A stretch of DNA of 64,000 nt from Microbacterium sp. 3J1 (GCF_001049495.1 NZ_CDWI01000011.1:310001-374000); one strand, 5' to 3'; counted from the first letter of the stretch, positions 25,958-35,499 are shown. Numbers and translations are program-made. Notes: generated by a model not told the origin, from the sequence alone.

Positions 25958-27256
25958 GTGGCTACTGTGAACCCGCCGCGCGGCATGCGCGACATCCTCC
26001 CCGCCGACAAGGCGCGGCGCGAACGTGTCCTCTCCGTCATCCGCGACCGATACCGGTCGCACGGCTTCGACGAGATCGAGACGCCGGCCCTCGAGGAGTA
26101 CTCGCGGCTGCACGCGGGAATCGGCGGCGACAACGAGAAACTCGCATACAACGTGCTGCGCCGCGGCCTCGATGCCGACGCGATCCGCGAGGCGGCAGGC
26201 GACCAGGCGGCACTCGCCGACCTCGGTCTGCGCTACGACCTCACCGTGCCGCTCGCCCGGTACTACGCCAGCAATCGCGCACAGCTGCCCGGGGTGTTCC
26301 GCGCCATCCAGATCGGTCCGGTCTGGCGCGCGGAGCGCCCGCAGAAGGGTCGCTACCGCCAGTTCGTGCAGTGCGACATCGACATCATCGGCGACGACTC
26401 GTCGCGAGCCGAGGCCGAGCTCATGGTCGCGTCGCTGGACGCCGTCGATGCGCTCGGGCTCGACGGCGCGAGCATCCGCATCAACGATCGACGGGCGCTC
26501 GACTGGATGCTCGACAGCTTCGGATTCACGGCCGAGGAGCGCCCCGGCGTGCTGATCACCATCGACAAGCTCGACAAGATCGGACCCGACGGTGTCGCCG
26601 CCGAGCTGCGAGAACGTGCACTGCGACAGGCGGACGGGCTCGGCTCGACGTCGGCGGTGGACGCGTTCGAGGAGTTCCTCCGCCGTCCGCAGACCAGGGA
26701 GTACAACCCCTTCGGGGAGCGCCAGATCCGCAAGGCGCTGCCGGACGATGCGCCCGACGACATCGTGGGCCACCTCGTCGGCATCGGCGAGGCTGTGGCC
26801 GCCGGACGCGGTGCCGCCGACATCCCGCTCGTCTTCGACCCCTTCCTCGTGCGCGGCATGGGCTACTACACCGGCACGATCTTCGAGCTGGCGCATCCGT
26901 CCGTCACCTACTCGCTCGGCGGTGGCGGCCGGTACGACGGGATGATCGGCCGCTTCCTCGGGCAGCAGGTTCCGGCGGTCGGGTTCTCGCTCGGCTTCGA
27001 GCGTCTCGTCGACCTCGTGACGACGGGAGCGGATGCCGCCGAGCAGGCGGTCGTCCTCGTGCACGACGCCGATGTCCCGGTCGCAGAGCTCGTCGCGCAC
27101 AAGGCCGCGCTCGTGGCGTCGGGGGCACGAGTCCGGCTCGAGCGCCGCACGAAGAATCTGAAGGCGCTGCTGGAGCGCTCGGCGGCGGACGGCTACTCGT
27201 CGTTCGCGACCGTGGCCGCCGGAACCGTGGATCTGGACCTCAAGCCGCTGTCCTGA
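25958..27256 (+). CDS. hisS: histidyl-tRNA synthetase
   Basis: Class II aminoacyl-tRNA synthetase, 432 residues. Motif 1 region NPPRGMRDILP, motif 2 FRAIQIGPVWRAERPQKGRYRQF with the catalytic Arg, the HisRS-specific VRGMGYYTGTIFE and motif 3 AVGFSLGFERL are all present, followed by the anticodon-binding domain. The VRGMGYYTGTIFE motif argues for a true synthetase rather than the HisZ paralogue. GTG start at 25958; AAAGAT stands 6 bases before it, a weak match to the window's leaderless pattern. Confidence 0.94.
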   Translation: MATVNPPRGMRDILPADKARRERVLSVIRDRYRSHGFDEIETPALEEYSRLHAGIGGDNEKLAYNVLRRGLDADAIREAAGDQAALADLGLRYDLTVPLARYYASNRAQLPGVFRAIQIGPVWRAERPQKGRYRQFVQCDIDIIGDDSSRAEAELMVASLDAVDALGLDGASIRINDRRALDWMLDSFGFTAEERPGVLITIDKLDKIGPDGVAAELRERALRQADGLGSTSAVDAFEEFLRRPQTREYNPFGERQIRKALPDDAPDDIVGHLVGIGEAVAAGRGAADIPLVFDPFLVRGMGYYTGTIFELAHPSVTYSLGGGGRYDGMIGRFLGQQVPAVGFSLGFERLVDLVTTGADAAEQAVVLVHDADVPVAELVAHKAALVASGARVRLERRTKNLKALLERSAADGYSSFATVAAGTVDLDLKPLS

Positions 27257-27263
27257 CACCCGC

Positions 27264-27285
27264 GTTCACTCGGCGTTCACGGCGG
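27264..27285 (+). promoter_or_regulatory. Pho-box-like 11-bp direct repeat
   Basis: Two units start at 27264 and 27275: GTTCACTCGGC and GTTCACGGCGG, period exactly 11. The first matches the actinobacterial PhoP consensus (known from Streptomyces as G(G/T)TCAYYYR(G/C)G) at 10 of 11 positions, the second at 8. They end 5 bases before TCGAAT (27291-27296), itself 6 bases before the SGNH start codon, so they would cover the -35 region. PhoP control is inferred. Confidence 0.5.
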
Positions 27286-27302
27286 TCGGGTCGAATCGAC
27301 GT

Positions 27303-28115
27303 ATGAGCCGGCAGCACCTCGTCGCCTTCGCAGCGCTCGGAGCCGTCGCGGCGGCGACCGTCGTCGGCATCCGGTCCGTCCTCGCGCACCAGGCCGCCGT
27401 CGCGCGTCGTCGCATCGGCAAACCCCTCGGCGAGCAGTCGATCGACGCGGATCGGATCTGGCGCCGCTCGCTCGAGGGTGCACCGGTCGATCTGCTCATG
27501 CTCGGAGATTCGCTGGCGGCGGGGCTGGGAGCGGAGCGCCGCAAGGAGACGCTCGGCGGACGCCTGGCGAAGGGCATGGCGCGGCGGATGCACAGGCCGG
27601 TGCATCTGCGCACGGGGGCGGTCGTGGGCTCCGAGTCGCCGGATCTCGCGGTGCAGCTCGATCAGCTGCCGGAGGACTATGCGCCCCACGTCGCCGTGAT
27701 CGTCGTCGGCGGCAACGACGTCACGCACCGCATCCCGATCGCGGTCTCGACGGCACACCTCCGCGAGACGATCCTGCGCCTGCGGAGCCGCGGCACGGAG
27801 GTGGTGGTGGGCACCTGTCCCGACCTCGGAGCGCTCCGCCCCGTGCCGCAGCCGTTGCGACGGCTCATCTCGAGCATGTCGCGCCGGCTGGCCGAGGCGC
27901 AGGCCGAGACCGCGCGGAGCGAGGGCGCGCGGCCCGTCGATCTCCGCCGCGCGGTCGGCCCGATGTTCTTCGACGACCCTGAGGCCATGTTCAGCCTCGA
28001 TCGGTTCCATCCGAGCCCTCTCGGCTACCGGCGGACCGCCGAGGCCCTGCTGCCCCAGGCCTGTTCTGCTGCGGACGCGGCGCTCAGTGCGCGTCGTCCG
28101 AGGGTGCGGAGCTGA
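27303..28115 (+). CDS. SGNH/GDSL-type esterase, membrane-anchored or secreted
   Basis: Protein of 270 residues with an N-terminal hydrophobic segment (VAFAALGAVAAATVVGI) that could be a signal anchor. The SGNH blocks are visible: LMLGDSLAAGLGA with nucleophile Ser70, a Gly block around GAVVGSESPDLAVQL, VVGGNDVTH with the oxyanion Asn, and DRFHPSPLGY with the Asp/His pair. Related proteins hydrolyse ester bonds on lipids or cell-surface polymers. A Pho-box-like repeat directly upstream suggests phosphate-starvation control, consistent with an extracytoplasmic ester hydrolase; substrate unknown. The 3' end overlaps the convergent VOC gene by 32 bp. Confidence 0.85.
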   Translation: MSRQHLVAFAALGAVAAATVVGIRSVLAHQAAVARRRIGKPLGEQSIDADRIWRRSLEGAPVDLLMLGDSLAAGLGAERRKETLGGRLAKGMARRMHRPVHLRTGAVVGSESPDLAVQLDQLPEDYAPHVAVIVVGGNDVTHRIPIAVSTAHLRETILRLRSRGTEVVVGTCPDLGALRPVPQPLRRLISSMSRRLAEAQAETARSEGARPVDLRRAVGPMFFDDPEAMFSLDRFHPSPLGYRRTAEALLPQACSAADAALSARRPRVRS

Positions 28116-28608
28116 AGGACGCCGCCCACTCGGCGACTCGACGTGCGCTCTCCTCGTCGGAGATGTCCTCGATACGGGTCATCACCGACCAGCGCACGCC
28201 GAACGGATCGCGGATGCTGGCGAACCTGTCGCCCGAGACGAAGTCGGACGGCGCTTCGCGTACTGTCGCGCCCGCCTCGACCGCCCGCCGGACGACTTCA
28301 TCGACGTTCGCGACATAGAGGCCCATCGAATAGCAGTCGTCGTCGCCCGACGGCGGTGGCACCAGGCGGTACTCGGGGCTCGGCTCGCCCAGCTGCAGCC
28401 TGCCGAGCCCGAAGTCGAGGTCGGCGTGAGCCACGGCGCCGCCGAATTCCGTCACGTCGACCACCCGGGCGCCGAAGACGTCTCGATAGAAGTCGATGGC
28501 GTCACGTGCGCCGGGGATCGCCAGGAAGGGAGTGAGGGAGGTCGCCGTGTGCGGGCGGCCGTCCGTGGTGTGCTCGCCGGTCGCGCCGGTGCTGTTCTCG
28601 TCGGTCAT
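28084..28608 (-). CDS. VOC/PhnB-like glyoxalase-fold protein
   Basis: Protein of 174 residues. After a Ser/Thr-rich N-terminal tail comes TPFLAIPGARDAIDFYRDVFG, VVDVTEFGGAVAHADLDFG, and SMGLYVANVDEVVRRAVEAGA with FASIRDPFGVRWSVMT, the pattern of PhnB-like VOC proteins. A C-terminal helix (EESARRVAEWAASF) follows. The ATG at 28608 has TACCGT 6 bases upstream on the minus strand (leaderless). A 7-bp inverted repeat overlaps this box, and an AraC regulator is transcribed divergently, so the pair probably form a regulatory unit. Substrate unknown. Confidence 0.84.
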   Translation of the reverse strand: MTDENSTGATGEHTTDGRPHTATSLTPFLAIPGARDAIDFYRDVFGARVVDVTEFGGAVAHADLDFGLGRLQLGEPSPEYRLVPPPSGDDDCYSMGLYVANVDEVVRRAVEAGATVREAPSDFVSGDRFASIRDPFGVRWSVMTRIEDISDEESARRVAEWAASFSSAPSDDAH

Positions 28609-28611
28609 GCC

Positions 28612-28633
28612 GCCACGGTAGTTCTGCCGTGGC
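28612..28633. promoter_or_regulatory. inverted repeat over the VOC promoter, candidate operator
   Basis: GCCACGG (28612-28618) and CCGTGGC (28627-28633) form a 7-bp dyad with an 8-bp spacer. It overlaps the minus-strand -10 box TACCGT (28620-28615) of the VOC gene and lies in the divergent region with the AraC gene. Confidence 0.45.
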
Positions 28634-28695
28634 AGGCGCCGCTTGAAGATCCGCGACAGCCCCGCGATGTCGGCCGCCCTGTCTACGCTGGTGCT

Positions 28696-29475
28696 ATGAT
28701 CAGCCGCTCCCGAGGAGTGCTCTACCCGGCCAGGCTGCCGGACTTCCACAGGCTGCCGCCCGCGCCCGAGGCGACCGAGCTCGTGGTGTGGTTCTGGATC
28801 CCCGAGTGGCGCATCGAGCCCGGCCGCTCGTCCCGTCAGGCCGTCGTCGGCTATCCGGCCGTCAACCTCGTGGTGGAGGGAGCGACGGTCACGCTCTCCG
28901 GGCCGACGACGACGGCGTCGCATCGAGACCTGGTCGGAGAGGGCTGGGCCGTCGGCGCGATGCTGCGGCCCGCCGCCGTCGCCGTGCTCTCGTCCGCCCC
29001 CTCGGCGCTGGTCGACGGAGAGGAGCAGATCGACGCGCCGGAGCTGGCGACCGCGGTGGGAGACGCGATGTCCGGGCGCGGCGCCTACCGCGAACAGGCG
29101 GTGGCGGTGTTCTCCGAGTGGCTCGCGCTCCGCGTCGGAGCGATCGGCGACGCGGCGAGGCAGGCGAACACGCTCGTCGACGTGCTGATGGGCGACGACG
29201 CCGCCGACACTGTGGAGGAGGCTGCGCGGCGCCTGGCCGTCTCGACGCGGACGCTGCAGCGCCTGGCGCACCGCCACGTCGGGGTGCCGCCGGCCGCCAT
29301 GATCCGGCGACGCCGGCTGCAGGAGGCGGCGGAGCGGCTGCGGAGCGATCCGACGATCGACCTCGCGCAGCTCGCAGCCGAATCGGGATACGCCGATCAC
29401 GCGCACCTGACCCGCGACTTCCGAAGCATCCTCGGCCTGACCCCGCGCGCGTATCGCCTGGACGCCGCGGAGTGA
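28696..29475 (+). CDS. AraC-family transcriptional regulator
   Basis: Protein of 259 residues. The N-terminal sensor part resembles DUF6597-type domains of AraC regulators (VVWFWIPEWRIEPGRSSRQ, YPAVNLVVEG). The C-terminal HTH_18 pair includes AARRLAVSTRTLQRLAHRHVG and IDLAQLAAESGYADHAHLTRDFRSILGLTP, the diagnostic AraC signature. TACGCT lies 6 bases before the ATG (leaderless). It is divergent from the VOC gene and likely controls it and perhaps itself; the effector is unknown. Confidence 0.9.
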   Translation: MISRSRGVLYPARLPDFHRLPPAPEATELVVWFWIPEWRIEPGRSSRQAVVGYPAVNLVVEGATVTLSGPTTTASHRDLVGEGWAVGAMLRPAAVAVLSSAPSALVDGEEQIDAPELATAVGDAMSGRGAYREQAVAVFSEWLALRVGAIGDAARQANTLVDVLMGDDAADTVEEAARRLAVSTRTLQRLAHRHVGVPPAAMIRRRRLQEAAERLRSDPTIDLAQLAAESGYADHAHLTRDFRSILGLTPRAYRLDAAE

Positions 29476-29491
29476 CGATCAGGCGGTGCGG

Positions 29492-30721
29492 TCAGCGCGC
29501 CGCGAGGCGCAGCCGGAGCATCCGATAGCCGACGCCCAGGAGCACCACGAGAGTCCCGATCAGTGACGCCAGCACGGGCAGGGTGTTCACCAGCACGAGA
29601 CAGCCGAGGGCGCCGACCACCTGGAGGGCCCGCGGGTAGCGCCGCGATGGTCCCTCCTGACGGAAGGCCGCCGCATTCGCGATGAGGTAGTACAGCAGAA
29701 CGCCGAAGGAGGAGAAGCCGATGGCGTCGCGCAGATCGGCGAACAGGACGATGGCGATCACGACGAGGGCGATGGCGATCTCCGCCCGCCGTGGCACCTG
29801 CCAGCGTTCGTCGACCGCTGCGAGGAACGGGGGGAGGTCCTGTTCGCGCGACATCGCGAGGGTCGTGCGGCCGATGCCCGTGAGGAGCGCCAGCAGCGCG
29901 CCGAGCGACGCGGCAGCGGCGGCGATCCGCACGATCGGCGTGAGCACAGGCCATCCCGACGCCGAGAGCACGTCGGCGAGCGGAGCGCCGCTCTCCACGG
30001 CATCGGCCCCGAGGGTCGTCATGACGGTGATCGCGACGCAGGCGTAGACCACGACGGCTCCGCCGAGCGCGAGGACGATCGCCCGTGGGATGGTCTTCGC
30101 GGGGTCCACGACCTCCTCGCCCATGGTCGCTATGCGGGCGTAGCCGGCGAAGGCGAAGAACAGCAGGCCGGCACCCTGCAGCACCCCGTAGGCGTTCGCG
30201 ACCGGCAGGGGAGGGGGAGAGAGGGCGGATGCCGAGCCGAGGCCGATCGCCACGACGGTCGCGAGACCGAGGAGCGAGCAGACGACGAGGATGCGCGTCA
30301 CCAGTGCCGTGCGGGTGACCCCGAAGCAGTTCACGACGGCGAGCGCGCTCACCGCGAGTGCGGCGACCGGTGCCTGCCAGCCCTCCGGGGCGGCGTAGGC
30401 CGCGAAGGTCATCGCCATCGCGGCGCAGCTGGCGATCTTGCCGATCACGAAGCTCCATCCGGCGACGAACCCCCACCAGGGGCCGATCTCGGCGCGGGCG
30501 TACGCGTACGTGCCGCCGGCGACCGGATGCGCTGCCGCGAGCTGCGCCGACGCGGTCGCATTGCAGTAGGCGACGACGGCGGCGATCGCCAGGGCGATGA
30601 GGATGCCGCTGCCCGCGACGCCGATCGCCGGACCCCACACCGCGAAGACCCCGGCGCCGATCATGGAGCCGAGCCCGATCGTGACGGCATCGACGAGTCT
30701 CAGGCGTCGGGCGAGGGGCAT
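29492..30721 (-). CDS. APC superfamily amino acid permease
   Basis: Protein of 409 residues, about 12 membrane helices, starting with the family's first-helix motif VDAVTIGLGSMIGAGVFAVWGP and including FFAFAGYARIATMGEEVVDPAKTIPRAI, the conserved helix-6 region. It is shorter than the other permease in this window (475) and not closely similar to it. It stands alone, convergent with the AraC gene (16 bp between stops) and 45 bp downstream of the hotdog gene on the same strand. Substrate unknown; a cationic or neutral amino acid is plausible. Confidence 0.88.
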   Translation of the reverse strand: MPLARRLRLVDAVTIGLGSMIGAGVFAVWGPAIGVAGSGILIALAIAAVVAYCNATASAQLAAAHPVAGGTYAYARAEIGPWWGFVAGWSFVIGKIASCAAMAMTFAAYAAPEGWQAPVAALAVSALAVVNCFGVTRTALVTRILVVCSLLGLATVVAIGLGSASALSPPPLPVANAYGVLQGAGLLFFAFAGYARIATMGEEVVDPAKTIPRAIVLALGGAVVVYACVAITVMTTLGADAVESGAPLADVLSASGWPVLTPIVRIAAAAASLGALLALLTGIGRTTLAMSREQDLPPFLAAVDERWQVPRRAEIAIALVVIAIVLFADLRDAIGFSSFGVLLYYLIANAAAFRQEGPSRRYPRALQVVGALGCLVLVNTLPVLASLIGTLVVLLGVGYRMLRLRLAAR

Positions 30722-30766
30722 CCCGTCATCGTGTCATGGGATCGTGAACGTCGGGTGTCGCATCCT

Positions 30767-31237
30767 TCAGCCGCGCGACGAGGTGACGCGCTTCTTCTCG
30801 CGGATGTACACCTCGCGCCGGACCCGCGCGACGACATCGCCCGCGCGGTCGGTGATCTCGGTCTCGAACCACTCGAGCACCTTCGCGCCGCCGTGCGCGC
30901 GCTCCCGGATCTCCGCGGCCCTCTCGCGGCTCACCTCGAACTCCGCCGTGAGCACTCCCCGCCCGGGCTTCAGGAACTCGATCTCCCCGCGGGTGTCCCA
31001 TACGACGTAGTCGCGGCCGAGCTGATGCATCACCAGCATGAAGAAGTACGGGTCCGTCATCGCGGACATCGAGCCGCCGAACGCGGTCTTCACGTAGTTG
31101 CGGGTGATCGCATTGACGTGCAGCTCGACCGTGGCGTGTGTCCAGTCGTCGCTGAAACGTCGGATGCGGATGCCGCTGAAGAGGTTGGGGAACCACAGGC
31201 TCATGCCGATGGCGAGCCGGCGAGGGGTGATGCGCAT
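30767..31237 (-). CDS. hotdog-fold DUF4442-like protein
   Basis: Protein of 156 residues with the pattern of DUF4442/YiiD-like hotdog thioesterase relatives: WTHATVELHVNAITRNYVKTAFGGSMSAMTDPYFFMLVMHQLG and VWDTRGEIEFLKPGRGVLTAEFEV. The family fold resembles acyl-CoA thioesterases but substrates are rarely known. The ATG at 31237 is preferred to a GTG at 31255; CACACT lies 6 bases upstream of 31237. It is divergent from the GntR gene. Confidence 0.78.
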   Translation of the reverse strand: MRITPRRLAIGMSLWFPNLFSGIRIRRFSDDWTHATVELHVNAITRNYVKTAFGGSMSAMTDPYFFMLVMHQLGRDYVVWDTRGEIEFLKPGRGVLTAEFEVSRERAAEIRERAHGGAKVLEWFETEITDRAGDVVARVRREVYIREKKRVTSSRG

Positions 31238-31285
31238 GCGGACAGTGTGGATCACCGCAGAGCTGCTCTGCGAAACGTCTGGAGG

Positions 31286-31320
31286 TTGTCACAGTTGTTA
31301 TAGTTCAGCTAGAATTACTA
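31286..31320 (+). promoter_or_regulatory. promoter of the GntR operon with candidate operator
   Basis: TTGTCA (31286-31291) and TAGAAT (31310-31315) with an 18-bp spacer form one of the clearer sigma-70-type promoters in the window. An imperfect dyad, TAGTTC/GAATTA, overlaps the -10 box and could be the autoregulatory GntR site. AAGGAGG at 31331-31337 is the ribosome site of the first gene. Confidence 0.6.
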
Positions 31321-31344
31321 GCGAACCGAGAAGGAGGCGTACGG

Positions 31345-31740
31345 ATGCTGATCCGAGTGGATCCCGAGAGCTCTCGACCGTTGTACGACCAGGTCGCAGC
31401 GTCCGTCCGGGCAGACCTGCTCACCGGCGCGCTGTCTCCCGGCGACCGGCTGCCGGCCGCACGCGACGTCGCCGCCGCGCTGCAGATCAACCAGCACACG
31501 GTTCTGCACGCCTATCAGCGCCTGCGCGACGAGGGGCTGATCGAGCTGCGTCGCGGACGAGGGGCCGTGATCTCCGCCGCGGCCGCTCCGCTCGTCGATC
31601 TCGCGCACGAGATCGACCGTCTCGTGCACCGCGCCGCGACGCTCGGTGTGTCGGCGGAGACGCTCGCCGGAATCATCGGCTCTCACATCCGCGAATCTTC
31701 CCCCCACAGCCCGCAGGATCCCGAGGAGGCACAGCCATGA
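31345..31740 (+). CDS. GntR-family regulator, YtrA type
   Basis: Short GntR protein of 131 residues: an N-terminal winged helix (SSRPLYDQVAASVRADLLTGALSPGDRLPAARDVAAALQINQHTVLHAYQRLRDEGLIELRRGRG) and only a short helical C-terminal part, the YtrA layout. YtrA regulators usually repress adjacent transport or membrane-protein genes, and here the stop overlaps by 4 bp (ATGA) the start of a DUF1648 membrane protein. Strong AAGGAGG ribosome site. Likely autoregulated through a dyad over its promoter. Confidence 0.9.
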   Translation: MLIRVDPESSRPLYDQVAASVRADLLTGALSPGDRLPAARDVAAALQINQHTVLHAYQRLRDEGLIELRRGRGAVISAAAAPLVDLAHEIDRLVHRAATLGVSAETLAGIIGSHIRESSPHSPQDPEEAQP

Positions 31741-32762
31741 ACACGCTCCGCACCGACACCGCCCCGCCGCCGGAGGTGCGGCGTGCCCGACTGCTGTTCC
31801 TGCTGGTCGCGGTGCTGGTCCCCGTGATGGTGACGACGATCGGCATCATCGTGCTCATCGGCTGGCTCCCGTCCTTCACCGACCCCGTCGCGACGCACTG
31901 GGGCATCGGGGGAGCCGACGGCTTCGGCCCTGCGTCCACGTATCTCTGGCTGCTCGTCGCCGTGGGGCTCGGTATCCCACTGCTCTTGGCGATCACCACT
32001 CTCGTGTCGGTCGGTGCGCAGTGGGGAGGTGCCGCGCGTCTGCTCGGCGCTCTCGCCGCCGGCATGTCGGCGTTCGCACTCGCCCTGAGCCTCGGTTCCC
32101 TGCTCATCCAGCGCGATGCGGACCCGGGCTCCGGCATCCCGGGCATCGGCGGGGTGATGGGGCTCTCCTTTGCGGCGCTTCTCGGCGTGGGCGTTCTCGC
32201 CTGGGCAGTGCAGCCCCGCGTGCGCACGGCACCGGGACGGTCGCTCCCGCCGCGGCACGCGGTCCGGGTCGCCGCGGGCGAGCGCGTGGTCTGGCTCGCG
32301 ACGGCCACCATGCCGCGAGGAGCGCTCATCCTTCTCGCGATCGTCCTCGCCGGGCTGATCGCGCTCGCCGCCCTCATGCTGAGCACCGGGATCGCCGGCG
32401 GCTGGGTGGTCGTCGTCGTGACCGTCGTCGTCGCGGTCGCACTCGCCGCCACGGCGTCGTACCGCATCGGCGTGACGCCCGAGGGCTTCACCGCCCGCGC
32501 GCTCATCGGACGACCGCGCATGGTCATCCCGCTCGACGAGATCGAGCACGCCCGCGCGGTCGACGTGTCTCCGTTCGGGGAGTTCGGCGGCTGGGGGTGG
32601 CGGGTCTCCGTCGACGGGCGATCCGGGATCGTGACGCGCCGCGGCCCGGCGATCGAGATCGCGCGGCGCGGTCGCGGCGCGTTCATCGTCACCGTCGACG
32701 GAGCGGAAGAGGCGGCCGCTCTCCTGCAGGCGTATGTGGACCGACGACGGCACGCCTCTTGA
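31737..32762 (+). CDS. DUF1648-domain membrane protein
   Basis: Protein of 341 residues with about seven membrane segments. The N-terminal DUF1648 signature includes LPSFTDPVATHWGIGGADGFGP between the first two helices. The C-terminal part after the last helices (YRIGVTPEGFTARALIGRPRMVIPLDEIEHARAV) resembles a PH-like domain. Such proteins are commonly paired with YtrA-type GntR regulators, as here; in Bacillus the related SdpI gives immunity to a toxin, but no toxin gene is seen nearby, so the role stays open. Confidence 0.85.
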   Translation: MNTLRTDTAPPPEVRRARLLFLLVAVLVPVMVTTIGIIVLIGWLPSFTDPVATHWGIGGADGFGPASTYLWLLVAVGLGIPLLLAITTLVSVGAQWGGAARLLGALAAGMSAFALALSLGSLLIQRDADPGSGIPGIGGVMGLSFAALLGVGVLAWAVQPRVRTAPGRSLPPRHAVRVAAGERVVWLATATMPRGALILLAIVLAGLIALAALMLSTGIAGGWVVVVVTVVVAVALAATASYRIGVTPEGFTARALIGRPRMVIPLDEIEHARAVDVSPFGEFGGWGWRVSVDGRSGIVTRRGPAIEIARRGRGAFIVTVDGAEEAAALLQAYVDRRRHAS

Positions 32763-32794
32763 CGCTCGCGACCCGCTCCGGGTTGGCTGACGTC

Positions 32795-33454
32795 ATGGAA
32801 CCCACTCCCGCCGCCTGGGCCGACGCAGACACCTACCTCGCCGACCTCCTCGTCGGCCACGATCCGGATCTCGAGAAGGTGCTGGAGGCTCAGCGTGCGG
32901 CCGACATGCCCGAGATCGAGGTGGCGCCCCTCGCGGGCAAGCTCCTCGGACTCGTCGCGCGCATCAGCGGTGCGCGCCGCGTGCTCGAGATCGGCACGCT
33001 CGGCGGGTACTCGACGATCTGGCTGGCGCGAGCGGTGGGCCCGGAGGGGCGCGTGGTCACGATCGAGGCCGAGGCGGACAACGCGGCCGTCGCCCGAACG
33101 AGCATCGACGCCGCCGGTGTGGGCGATCGCGTCGACATCCGCGTCGGGAGGGGCGCCGACGTGCTCCCCACGCTCGTGGGCGGATTCGACCTCGTCTTCA
33201 TCGACGCCGACAAGGAGTCCAACACGATCTACCTCGACTGGGCGGCGAAGCTCGGGCATCCGGGCACCGTCGTCGTGCTCGACAACATCGGACGCGACGG
33301 GGAGATCGTCCGCGACGACTCGACGGACCCGAAGGTGATCGGCACGCAGGAGGGGCTCCGGATGCTCGCGGAGGATCCCCGCTTCGACGCCACGGCGCTG
33401 CAGACCGTCGGCATCAAGGGCTGGGACGGGATCGCGCTCGCCCTCGTCGTGTGA
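32795..33454 (+). CDS. SAM-dependent O-methyltransferase
   Basis: Protein of 219 residues of the catechol-O-methyltransferase-like Methyltransf_3 family. RVLEIGTLGGYSTIWLARA is the SAM-binding motif I, VVTIEAEADNAAVAR motif post-I, DLVFIDADKESN the metal-linked motif, and VVVLDNIGRDGEIV the next strand. A divalent cation is expected. It lies 32 bp after the DUF1648 gene and 99 bp before eno; acceptor unknown. Confidence 0.88.
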   Translation: MEPTPAAWADADTYLADLLVGHDPDLEKVLEAQRAADMPEIEVAPLAGKLLGLVARISGARRVLEIGTLGGYSTIWLARAVGPEGRVVTIEAEADNAAVARTSIDAAGVGDRVDIRVGRGADVLPTLVGGFDLVFIDADKESNTIYLDWAAKLGHPGTVVVLDNIGRDGEIVRDDSTDPKVIGTQEGLRMLAEDPRFDATALQTVGIKGWDGIALALVV

Positions 33455-33493
33455 CGAGGCCGCGGCGGCCCCGGCGCAGCGTCGGCAGCGGGC

Positions 33494-33499
33494 TAGACT
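33494..33499 (+). promoter_or_regulatory. probable -10 box of eno
   Basis: TAGACT lies 54 bases before the eno GTG, leaving a short leader that carries the AAGGAG ribosome site at 33541-33546. No clear -35. Confidence 0.5.
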
Positions 33500-33538
33500 G
33501 GGCGCGGATCGACGACGCTCCACACACCTTTCCCCTGA

Positions 33539-34834
<1,296 letters not shown>

Positions 34835-34855
34835 GTGCAGCTGAGACAGACACAC

Positions 34856-34872
34856 GCCGTTCGCTGAACGGC
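34856..34872 (+). terminator. small hairpin between eno and divIC
   Basis: GCCGTTC and GAACGGC form a 7-bp stem with a 3-base loop, 21 bases after the eno stop and directly before the divIC ribosome site GGAGGAG. It may be a partial terminator or transcript-processing hairpin. Confidence 0.4.
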
Positions 34873-34886
34873 ACGAAGGAGGAGCC

Positions 34887-35441
34887 GTGGCACGACGACC
34901 GGCTCCTCCTTCGGCGTCTGCGGGCAGCTCGAGCACCGCGCCCACGGCACCCGGCACGCGACGCCCGGCGGGTTCCCGCCGCAGCACGGCTCAGGCGACA
35001 GGCGACCGCCGCGTGGACGTGCGGGAATGGGCCTCGGGGATCCGCCTGTCCGCGTTCTCCGTGATCATGCTCTCGCTCGTCGTGCTCGGCGCCTGGGTGC
35101 TGGTGCCCACGCTCGGGACCTTCATCGACCAGCGGCAGAAGATCGCCGCGCTGGAGCAGTCGATCCAGGTGTCGGAGGACGAGATCACCGCCCTCGAGAA
35201 GGAGCGCGAGCGCTGGGACGACCCGGCGTACATCACGACGCAGGCGCGAGAGCGCCTCTACTACGTCAAGCCGGGCGAGGTGGTCTACCTCATCGACAAC
35301 GACCTCGATCCGGCGGCGCTTCCGCAGCAGCAGGGCCCGGTGAGCGACACTCTCGAGGAGACGCCGTCGGACTGGATGCCGCAGCTGCTGCGCACGCTCA
35401 CGTCCGCAGGCCTCAGCGACACGGCCGCGGTCGCACCGTGA
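34887..35441 (+). CDS. divIC: septum formation initiator (DivIC/FtsB-like)
   Basis: Divisome protein of 184 residues. A Pro/Ser/Arg-rich cytoplasmic tail (residues 1-50) is followed by one membrane helix (AFSVIMLSLVVLGAWVLVP), a periplasm-side coiled coil (QRQKIAALEQSIQVSEDEITALEKERERW), and the YYVKPGEVVYLIDND segment typical of the family. GTG start behind GGAGGAG. Synteny with eno supports the identity. Confidence 0.9.
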   Translation: MARRPAPPSASAGSSSTAPTAPGTRRPAGSRRSTAQATGDRRVDVREWASGIRLSAFSVIMLSLVVLGAWVLVPTLGTFIDQRQKIAALEQSIQVSEDEITALEKERERWDDPAYITTQARERLYYVKPGEVVYLIDNDLDPAALPQQQGPVSDTLEETPSDWMPQLLRTLTSAGLSDTAAVAP

Positions 35442-35499
35442 CCCTCCGCCGAGGCGCCCCTCGAAGCATCCTCTCGGCATGCTCCCCTACGCTGGGGGA

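Noticed and set aside
25207..27302. T-box or other tRNA-sensing leader before hisS
   Set aside because: Only 38 bp separate mazG and hisS, too short for a T-box, and no specifier or T-box motif is present.
28084..28115. Frameshift or gene fusion between the SGNH and VOC genes
   Set aside because: They are on opposite strands with intact ends; the 32-bp overlap is a simple tail-to-tail overlap.
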